From positions 1 to 5,391 of the forward strand of contig CALKDV010000165.1 of the NCBI GenBank assembly GCA_938084085.1: 5,391 bases of DNA, read 5' to 3'. Positions 1 through 5,391 of this stretch are shown here, piece after piece. Below the pieces are notes generated by a model that was not told the origin of the DNA, made no database searches, and saw only the letters and a program-made list of their open reading frames with translations. Both the position numbers and the translations under genes were made by a program. Within the stretch, counting starts at the first letter, position 1, and every line of letters starts with the position of its first letter. The stretch comes from an uncultured Nannocystaceae bacterium. Lineage in GTDB: Bacteria > Myxococcota_A > Polyangia > Nannocystales > Nannocystaceae.

Positions 1-2
1 AC

Positions 3-1982
3 GGACCCTTTCGCTCCGCCATCGCTTCGGGACATCCCAGTCTTGTCTTCGTGAGTGATCGGGCCTTTCAGGTCTTCCCTGCGGAGCGGGTGACAAAGTT
101 TCATGAGGCGGCGGTAGCCCGTGCGGTGCTTGAGACCCTGGCGCAGGGTTTCTTCGCGGGGCGATACGACGATTCGACCACCCTGTGGGTCTCAGGGATG
201 GTGTCGTATGCCCTGACCCAAACCTGGCAGTTTCGTCGAGACACACGGGACGAGTTCGCGGAGGAGATTCTTGGCCGCGTCAGTTTTATGCCCGCGGTTG
301 ATCGATTTTTGTACACGTCGCAAGCACAATTCGCGAACAGCTACTTCCGCGGATCCGAAGATCCGATGCCGGCTCGCAACGACCCTCGGTATTTCAAGAA
401 CTCGTTGCCGACGGGCCGACGAATCCATGAGAAGGCGCTCGACTTGATGGGCACGAAGGCGCTCATGGAGTTCTACGGGGCGCTGGTTGAAGACTCCTCG
501 GCGGCTCCCCGCACCCTCCTGTCTAGGGCTTATGGGTATACGCTCGACTGGTTCTTCGATCAGTGGCTCGGACCGTTGATCCCCTCGGACTACGGGGTGA
601 AATCGCTGGTATCGGAGCCTGACGGGGCCGGATTTCGGCACAGGCTCACAGTGATCAAGGCGGTGGAGGAGTCGGTGGTAGAGCCCCTTCAGGTGCGAGT
701 GTCGTTGGAATCTGGAGAGAGCGTGCCACTCGTGTGGAACGGCGAGAGTGACGAGCGCGAGGCGGCCGCCGTGCGGGAGGTCCCGGGAGAGGGCTACCAA
801 ATGGAGCACGTCTTTGAGTTCACGACAGACGCCGCGGTCAAGTCGGTGCTCCTCGATCCTCGACAGCGGATCGTGCAGACTTCTCGGCTTCCAACGTCTC
901 GGGGTGGTCGCACCGACAACTCGGATCCCCGATTCAACGACCTAGACCCGAAGCAAGGGCGGTTCGTGTACACGGGGGTGGGGATTAACGTCGCCGCGTC
1001 GGAGTTCTTCAACGCCACGACGCCGATCGCGAGGACCAACGCGGTGAGCGCGTTCCTTGCGTTTGAGGCGAGCCTGCGCCGCGACATGCGTCGGACGGCG
1101 AACTTTGCGATCTTTACGGATCGGGAGACGATCGCGGGGCTCAGCGCCGCCGGCAATTTTTTCTTTCTGCGGCCGCGAAATCGCCAACGCCGTCGGTTGT
1201 CGCTTCGAGCCGGCGGAGGATTCTCGTGGCTCAATCGACAAGGCCTCGACGAATCTGGCGGCCTGCGGCTGACCGAGTCCCTCAGGCTCATCGACAACAC
1301 CACGCGGTTCGGGTGGTGGCCAGAGTCGGGACACGTGCTGGAGCTTGGGCTATCGAGCGGACAGACGTTTTTGAATGACAATGCGGACCCGGATCCCATG
1401 CGTGTGACGCTCGGAGTCGGCGGCGGGTGGGTGCAGTATTGGCGCATCGCCCATGAGCACGTCATCGCCACCGCGGTCCGGGGTGGTGTCGTCGCGCCCC
1501 TCGTCGGGGACCTGCAGTTTCGCAGCCTCCTGCGAGTCGGGGGGATCGGTGGGCTCGGTGGATTCAGCGCGAACGAGGTGTTCGGCCGGGGTGTCGCCCG
1601 CGTGCAGATGGAGTATCGCCATCTCCTGATCCGACATCTCTCCGTGAACGGGCTGCACCTGGCGTGGTTCCGGGGGCTGGGAGGAGTGCTGACCGGTGGG
1701 GTCGCGTCGGCCAGTCCGTGCGGCAGCCTCGACGGATGGTTGGACCGTTCGTCGTGGTATGGGACCGCGGGCTACGCCCTACAAGCGCAGGTGCAGCTCC
1801 TCGGCGCCCTCCCACAGTTGATTCGTGTCGAGGCGTCGGTCCCGATTGGTCGCCGGTCTACGCAGTGCCTTGGTGCTACGCTCCCCGACAGAATTGCGAC
1901 GAGTCAGGGGCTCCCTGCGAGTCAGGCGGCGAGCCTGTTGCCGCCCTTGAGTATCAACGTGACCTTCAACCATCCTTTCTGA
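3..1982 (+). CDS. M1-peptidase-like domain fused to outer-membrane beta-barrel (5' partial)
   Basis: C-terminal part of a probable outer-membrane protein. The frame is open from the window edge. The GTG at 51 (residue 1 below) looks like an internal Val, because the strand-like run SLVFVSDRAFQVFP reads straight through it; the real start is upstream. Residues 1-183 resemble the late catalytic and helical part of an M1 metallopeptidase: FHEAAV at 17-22 sits where HExxH would be, LWVSGMVSY at 45-53 where WLNEGFASY would be, and DWFFDQWLG at 166-174 matches the family's FFDQWL signature. Zinc ligands are not conserved, so catalysis is doubtful. Residues about 184-280 look like the following beta-sandwich, with a LLDP turn at 267-270. 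Residues about 303-643 show alternating, aromatic-rich barrel strands, a GGLGGFSANEVFGR segment (500-513) like the Omp85 LRGY/F region, and a terminal Phe typical of a beta-signal. Two Cys (557, 606) could form a disulfide. The stop lies 5 nt before the glycosyltransferase start. Substrate and function are unknown; family assignment is by motif only. Confidence 0.8.
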   Translation, partial: GPFRSAIASGHPSLVFVSDRAFQVFPAERVTKFHEAAVARAVLETLAQGFFAGRYDDSTTLWVSGMVSYALTQTWQFRRDTRDEFAEEILGRVSFMPAVDRFLYTSQAQFANSYFRGSEDPMPARNDPRYFKNSLPTGRRIHEKALDLMGTKALMEFYGALVEDSSAAPRTLLSRAYGYTLDWFFDQWLGPLIPSDYGVKSLVSEPDGAGFRHRLTVIKAVEESVVEPLQVRVSLESGESVPLVWNGESDEREAAAVREVPGEGYQMEHVFEFTTDAAVKSVLLDPRQRIVQTSRLPTSRGGRTDNSDPRFNDLDPKQGRFVYTGVGINVAASEFFNATTPIARTNAVSAFLAFEASLRRDMRRTANFAIFTDRETIAGLSAAGNFFFLRPRNRQRRRLSLRAGGGFSWLNRQGLDESGGLRLTESLRLIDNTTRFGWWPESGHVLELGLSSGQTFLNDNADPDPMRVTLGVGGGWVQYWRIAHEHVIATAVRGGVVAPLVGDLQFRSLLRVGGIGGLGGFSANEVFGRGVARVQMEYRHLLIRHLSVNGLHLAWFRGLGGVLTGGVASASPCGSLDGWLDRSSWYGTAGYALQAQVQLLGALPQLIRVEASVPIGRRSTQCLGATLPDRIATSQGLPASQAASLLPPLSINVTFNHPF

Positions 1983-1987
1983 ACACG

Positions 1988-3580
1988 GTGGCGAACAAAC
2001 GACATAGGCCACAAGGTCCCGCAGGTGAGAGAGGCGCGGTAAAGGGGGCGATGGTGCTCGCCACCCTGCTGATCCTTGAGTTGATAATTCGGGCACCCGC
2101 GTTTACCCAGGGAGGATTTGTTTCCCATGACGTGGCGGGAATTTTGTACTCCGCCATGGTTTTTATCGACGGGGGGCTCCCGTATGTCGACACGGTTGAG
2201 TTGAAGGCGCCTGGGTCTTTTTACTTGGCGTGGGCGTTCGCCGGGCCCGAAGGCAGAGACGTCGCGTCCTTTCAAATTGTCGCAAATCTCTGGGCGATGG
2301 TCGGCACGTGTCTCGTGTTCGGTATGATGGCGCGGGCGAGGGGCCTCCTGGCGGCCAGTGTGGCGGGGGGTGTCTATGTGCTCCAGCAACCGTGGCTCGA
2401 CAGCATGGACGCGAACTATGTGATCTGGGCGAACACCTTCCAGGTGGGGGCGATCGCGGCGGTCTGGCGTGGCCCGGAGCGTCAGGTGAGCGCTCGCGTG
2501 AGCGATTGGGTCTTGGCAGGCGTGCTCGCGGGGGCCGCGGCGCTGTGCAAGCGGCAGGCGGGCTTTGTCATATTCCCGTTGCTGTGGTTTGCGGTCGCTG
2601 TCGGGCGCCGCAGCGACGGACGACTCAAGCTCTGGTCTCCGGGGGTGCTCGGGCTCGTGGGCGGCGTCGCGCTGCCGTTTGCGGCCGTGGTCACCCACTA
2701 CGCGGCCTCGGGGAGTGCAGGGGCCTTCCTGCAAGGGTACGCCTTCAATGATTGGGGGTGGAGCTACGTCGCGGCAGGCGACGGGGGCGCGGCGCTCCTC
2801 GTGGAGGGGGTGATGGCGACCACATTCTTCCTCGCCTTGCCGTTGGGCCTGATCGGCGGCGCCGGGGTCCACGGGATCCGTGGCGTGCGGGAGGCGGTGC
2901 GGCGTTGGGGGCTGATGCTCGGGTGGCTAGCTGCGACTGTGCTCGCAGCGTGGATCGGCGGGCGCCTTTACAAGGGCTACTTTGCGCTGGCGATGGCGCC
3001 TGCTGCCATGCTAGCCGGCGGCGCGGTGGTCTCCTTTTTTCGGGCACTGCGGGCCCAGAGGCGCCCACGCGCCGGGAGACGAGCGCTCCGGTGGCTGATG
3101 GCGGTGGCGGTGGCGATCTTGATAGCGCGTGGCGGGCTCCTGCTGCTCCACCTTCGCGGCGCGCGGGACGTGCCGAGAGATGCGGGAGGACGGCGGCTCG
3201 CTGCACATATTGAGGCGCACACGGATCCCGACGACACCATCTGGGTGTGGGGCTGGCACCTTTGGGATCTCTACCCGCTTGCCGGGCGCATGGCCGGGAG
3301 TTCGATCTACAAATCCCTTGGCGTGTTGACGCCGCCCAACGATGACAGCTGGCGAAGACGCGCCGGCCCGCTGCGCTTTGAGGACTCCCCGCGGGCGGCT
3401 CTGCTACTGCAGGAACTCCGGGCGTCACGACCTCGCTACATCGTGCTCGGCTCGACGGTGCCTCACCGGGAGTTCCAGGCGCTGCGTGACTATTTGGCGA
3501 CGGCGTATGTCCGCGACCGCCGCGTGCGGGTCGGTCGCGTCGAGATGTGGAGGCTCCGGGATCCGAGGCCGAAACCGTGA
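1988..3580 (+). CDS. GT-C family (GT39/ArnT-like) membrane glycosyltransferase
   Basis: Polytopic inner-membrane protein of about 530 residues, probably transferring a sugar from a polyprenyl-phosphate donor to an envelope acceptor; donor and acceptor are not predictable. A basic cytoplasmic leader (KRHR, then RGAVKG) precedes TM1 at about 22-38. The first periplasmic loop has the GT-C layout: an acidic residue in FVSHD (D48), then GGLPYVDTVELKAPGSFYL (62-80), matching the 'G..pY.D....kpP...yl' pattern of PMT/ArnT-like proteins. About eight or nine further hydrophobic segments follow to about 388. GGRLYKGYF (324-332) resembles the 'GGR.y.HYf' segment of GT39-like proteins, with Gly for His. 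A soluble C-terminal part (about 395-530) contains IWVWGWHLWDLYPLAGR (418-434), common at this point in the group. The GTG at 1988 was chosen because it follows the upstream stop by 5 nt and supplies the basic leader, but no clear ribosome site precedes it. ATG 2051 (509 aa) is the alternative; its AAGGGGG at 2042-2048 sits only 2 nt away. The frame is open back to 1664, but that overlaps the barrel gene. Confidence 0.88.
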   Translation: MANKRHRPQGPAGERGAVKGAMVLATLLILELIIRAPAFTQGGFVSHDVAGILYSAMVFIDGGLPYVDTVELKAPGSFYLAWAFAGPEGRDVASFQIVANLWAMVGTCLVFGMMARARGLLAASVAGGVYVLQQPWLDSMDANYVIWANTFQVGAIAAVWRGPERQVSARVSDWVLAGVLAGAAALCKRQAGFVIFPLLWFAVAVGRRSDGRLKLWSPGVLGLVGGVALPFAAVVTHYAASGSAGAFLQGYAFNDWGWSYVAAGDGGAALLVEGVMATTFFLALPLGLIGGAGVHGIRGVREAVRRWGLMLGWLAATVLAAWIGGRLYKGYFALAMAPAAMLAGGAVVSFFRALRAQRRPRAGRRALRWLMAVAVAILIARGGLLLLHLRGARDVPRDAGGRRLAAHIEAHTDPDDTIWVWGWHLWDLYPLAGRMAGSSIYKSLGVLTPPNDDSWRRRAGPLRFEDSPRAALLLQELRASRPRYIVLGSTVPHREFQALRDYLATAYVRDRRVRVGRVEMWRLRDPRPKP

Positions 3581-3592
3581 CCGCGTTGCTGC

Positions 3593-5140
3593 TCAAGCAG
3601 GATCAAGCGCGGGCAGGGCCGCCGCGTCGCGCAGCTCCCCGCGGAGGATGGCGTCTGTCAGGGCCTCGAACTCGTCGGTGTAGCTGCGGTCGCCAACGTG
3701 TGGCTTCACGTGGCGTCGAATGGCGGCGTGAACGCGCTGCAGCGCAGGGCTCGTTGGTTGGTCTCGAAGGTCGATCGCGCGGGCAGCTGTGACCGCCTCG
3801 ATCGCGAGGACCCCCGCCACATTGCGGACCACGCTCGCGAGTTTTCGCGCAGCGATGGGTCCCATGCTCACGTGGTCTTCTTTGCCGGCCGAGGTCGGGA
3901 TCGTGTCAACGGCCGCAGGCATGCTCAGCGCCTTGCACTCGCTCGCAAGCGCCGACGCGGTGACGTGCGCCATCATGAGACCGCTCTCGAGGCCGGGGTT
4001 GTCGGCGAGGAAGGCGGGGAGACCACGGGAGGAATCGGGATTCATGAAACGGTCGATGCGGCGCTCGCTGATCGTGGCGAGGCTCGTCAGCGACGCGGTC
4101 GCATGATCGGCGGGGAGGGCGACCGTCGCCGCGTGAAAGTTGCCGCCCGAGACCACGTCAAAGCCTCCGTCCTCGCGGGCGAGGACCAGGGGGTTGTCGG
4201 TGAAGCTGTTGAGCTCGGTCTCGATCGCCGTGCGGACGTAGGTCAAGGCTTGTCGCACGGCGCCGTGGACCTGAGGCATGCAGCGGAGGGAGTAGGCGTC
4301 TTGGACTCGGCCGCAGTCCGCGTGGCTCTGATTGAGGCTTGAGCCGCGGACGAGGGCCGCGATGTTGGTGGCGACCTTGATCTGCCCTGGGTGCGGCTTG
4401 CCGGCGTGAATTCGCGGATCGCAGGTGCTGATGGTACCGAGATGGGCATCGAGACTCATCGCGCCGATGATGTCTGCGGCGGCCATCAACTCGAAGGCGT
4501 CGACGGTGGCCAGGGCTGCGATAGCGGTAGTGACCTGCGTCCCGTTGATGAGGCTCAGGCCCTCTTTTGGTCCGAGCGCCAAGGGCTCGATGCCCGCTTT
4601 GACGAGCGCCTGGGCGGCGGGGATGCGGGTGTCACCCTCACAGATATATCCCTCACCGATCAGCGGGAGCGCGAGGTGGGCGAGGGGGGCAAGATCCCCG
4701 CTGGCGCCAACGCTCCCCTGCGAAGGAACCTCGGGGATCAGGTTGGCCTGCAAGAGCGCGAGAAGTTTCGCCGGGACAATGGGGCGGACGCCAGAGGCTC
4801 CGAGAGCGAGGGTGTGAGCTCGCAGGAACAACAGACCACGCGTGACGTCGTCGCTCAGCCGCGGCCCGACGCCGACCGCATGGGAGCGGAGCAAATTGCC
4901 CTGGAGTGGGGCGAGCGCCTCTGGGTCAATTCGAGTCTCGCTCAGGGCGCCAAACCCGGTGTTGACCCCGTAGATAATCTGGCCGTCGGCGAGCGCCGCC
5001 TCGAGCTGAGTACGTGTCTTGGTGAGCGCCGCGACTGCGCGCTCATCAAGCGCGGTCGGCCGCTGTCTGCGACTTACGGACGCGACATCAAAGATGTTGA
5101 CGGGGACTCCCACGAGGACGGGTGGAGATGGCTCGGACAT
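3593..5140 (-). CDS. hutH: Histidine ammonia-lyase (histidase)
   Basis: Cytoplasmic enzyme that removes ammonia from L-histidine to give urocanate, the first step of histidine degradation. The protein has 515 residues, normal for the family, and is complete. The Ala-Ser-Gly triad that cyclises into the MIO cofactor is at 146-148 in GSVGASGDLAPLAH. Residues matching the Pseudomonas putida active site are present: Y57 (Y53), H87 (H83) in RSHAVG, N199 (N195) in LING, Q280 (Q277), Y283 (Y280), R286 (R283), F335 (F329) in GGNFHA and E421 (E414) in KEDHVSMG. His at 87 and Glu at 421 favour histidine; plant phenylalanine ammonia-lyases have Leu and Gln at these places. The start is ATG 5140, giving a family-like N-terminus. 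The frame extends upstream to a GTG at 5224, but the extra 28 residues are Arg-rich and unlike the family. No good ribosome site precedes ATG 5140. The gene is convergent with the glycosyltransferase (12 nt between stops) and divergent from the zinc-ribbon gene; no other hut gene is visible. Confidence 0.96.
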   Translation of the reverse strand: MSEPSPPVLVGVPVNIFDVASVSRRQRPTALDERAVAALTKTRTQLEAALADGQIIYGVNTGFGALSETRIDPEALAPLQGNLLRSHAVGVGPRLSDDVTRGLLFLRAHTLALGASGVRPIVPAKLLALLQANLIPEVPSQGSVGASGDLAPLAHLALPLIGEGYICEGDTRIPAAQALVKAGIEPLALGPKEGLSLINGTQVTTAIAALATVDAFELMAAADIIGAMSLDAHLGTISTCDPRIHAGKPHPGQIKVATNIAALVRGSSLNQSHADCGRVQDAYSLRCMPQVHGAVRQALTYVRTAIETELNSFTDNPLVLAREDGGFDVVSGGNFHAATVALPADHATASLTSLATISERRIDRFMNPDSSRGLPAFLADNPGLESGLMMAHVTASALASECKALSMPAAVDTIPTSAGKEDHVSMGPIAARKLASVVRNVAGVLAIEAVTAARAIDLRDQPTSPALQRVHAAIRRHVKPHVGDRSYTDEFEALTDAILRGELRDAAALPALDPA

Positions 5141-5191
5141 AAAGCGGGCTGAGACTACACTGGGAGCATTTTTCCTGCACCGCTGACCGGA

Positions 5192-5221
5192 TTGACGGAC
5201 TCTGGGCGGACGGCGTAACCT
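5192..5221 (+). promoter_or_regulatory. Weak sigma70-type promoter candidate for the rightward gene
   Basis: TTGACG (5192-5197) matches the -35 consensus at five of six bases. After an 18-nt spacer, TAACCT (5216-5221) matches the -10 consensus at only three of six. It lies 49-78 nt upstream of the ATG at 5270, a sensible distance, within the 129-bp region between hutH and the zinc-ribbon gene. The poor -10 box makes this tentative. On the opposite strand no convincing promoter or HutC-like operator was found for hutH. Confidence 0.25.
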
Positions 5222-5258
5222 CACACGGCTCGTGATGCAGGTTTGGTTCGCACAGGCT

Positions 5259-5262
5259 GAGG
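5259..5262 (+). promoter_or_regulatory. Shine-Dalgarno site for the zinc-ribbon gene
   Basis: GAGG lies 7 nt before ATG 5270 and 10 nt before the in-frame ATG 5273. The spacing to the first ATG is near ideal, and this supports treating the truncated frame at the right edge as a real gene. Confidence 0.5.
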
Positions 5263-5269
5263 TCGCCGG

Positions 5270-5391
5270 ATGATGCGGTGTACGACATGCGGGAAGGTCT
5301 TCCCGGAGGGGCAGTTTTGTCCGGTGGACGGTCAGCCCCTCGTGGCGGTCGCCCCGCCGCCTCCGGTTGGAGGCCCAGCCCCCACGTTTAA
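5270..5391 (+). CDS. Zinc-ribbon N-terminus of unidentified protein (3' partial)
   Basis: Start of a gene that runs off the right edge; 40 full codons are visible with no stop. The start has two tandem ATGs (5270, 5273) behind a GAGG ribosome site. The protein begins MMRCTTCGKVFPEGQFCPVD followed by GQPL. It has one CxxC knuckle (C4, C7) and, ten residues on, C17-P-V-D20-G, where the usual fourth Cys is Asp. A Pro/Ala/Gly-rich stretch (VAVAPPPPVGGPAP, about 25-38) follows, looking like a flexible linker. Short N-terminal ribbons of this 'CxxCG..FP....FCPxDG..L' style followed by a Pro-rich linker occur in myxobacterial-type multidomain proteins, among them some Ser/Thr protein kinases. The domain that would decide the function is outside the window, so no function is assigned. 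It is transcribed divergently from hutH. Confidence 0.72.
   Translation, partial: MMRCTTCGKVFPEGQFCPVDGQPLVAVAPPPPVGGPAPTF

Noticed and set aside
51..53. GTG as the start of the barrel gene
   Set aside because: The frame is open to the window edge and the upstream codons read as protein continuous with the domain, so this is most likely an internal Val.
1664..1987. Upstream extension of the glycosyltransferase frame to an ATG at 1664
   Set aside because: It would overlap more than 300 nt of the barrel gene in another frame, and the added residues are Arg/Pro/Gly-rich with no membrane or domain pattern. It is a GC-rich open frame by chance.
1922..2872. Long minus-strand open frames across the glycosyltransferase (also 2745-3596)
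   Set aside because: The translations are rich in Arg, Pro and His with no motifs and mirror the membrane-protein codons of the real gene.
3589..3600. CTGC-TCAA-GCAG hairpin as an intrinsic terminator
   Set aside because: A 4-bp stem with no T-run on either strand is too weak.
3698..4342. Plus-strand open frame antisense to hutH (also one at 4391-5152)
   Set aside because: Composition is Arg/Gly/Glu-rich with no domain pattern, and both lie opposite the well-supported hutH. Such frames are expected from codon bias in GC-rich genes.
5155..5169. Tiny minus-strand ORF (ATG to TAG, Met-Leu-Pro-Val) 14 nt before hutH, behind a GGA
   Set aside because: Four codons with a minimal ribosome site arise easily by chance, and there is no His run or attenuator structure to suggest a regulatory leader.
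5141..5224. GTG start at 5224 adding 28 residues to HutH
   Set aside because: The extension is Arg-rich and unlike known HutH N-termini. ATG 5140 gives the expected length and places the motifs within a few residues of the Pseudomonas numbering.
5174..5241. CCTGCA and TGCAGG as an inverted pair, and CACG-GCT-CGTG, as possible operator sites
   Set aside because: Arms are only 6 and 4 bp, the first pair is 56 bp apart, and neither resembles a known HutC site; chance is sufficient.

Overview
The window is GC-rich bacterial DNA, and almost all of it is coding. Four genes can be supported: two complete ones and two cut by the window edges. An outer-membrane barrel protein ending in phenylalanine shows a Gram-negative organism. 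The peptidase-like domain fused to a barrel, the Cys-rich start of a 'CPxDG' zinc-ribbon protein and the base composition together suggest Myxococcota or a related former deltaproteobacterial lineage. That placement is inference from gene style; no marker gene is present.

Layout, left to right. (1) Left edge to 1982, plus strand: the C-terminal part of a large protein with a degenerate M1-aminopeptidase-like domain, then a beta-sandwich-like segment, then an outer-membrane beta-barrel. The reading frame is already open at the left edge, so the true start lies outside. (2) 1988-3580, plus strand, only 5 nt downstream: a polytopic inner-membrane GT-C (GT39/ArnT-like) glycosyltransferase, probably co-transcribed with gene 1. 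(3) 3593-5140, minus strand, convergent with gene 2 across a 12-nt gap: a complete histidine ammonia-lyase (hutH) with the MIO Ala-Ser-Gly triad and the known active-site residues. (4) 5141-5269: a 129-bp divergent intergenic region, the only real non-coding stretch, with one weak promoter candidate reading right. (5) 5270 to the right edge, plus strand: the first 40 codons of a protein starting with a short zinc-ribbon-like motif and a Pro/Ala-rich linker.

The first two genes may form an envelope-related operon (surface protein plus lipid-linked-sugar transferase), but nothing shows that one acts on the other. HutH starts histidine catabolism (histidine to urocanate and ammonia), yet no hutU, hutI, hutG or hutC is in view, so it is either isolated or at the edge of a hut cluster outside the window. 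I saw no rRNA, tRNA, CRISPR array, insertion sequence or long repeat, and no evidence for a new multi-gene system. The least ordinary item is the peptidase-like/barrel fusion that appears to have lost its zinc ligands.
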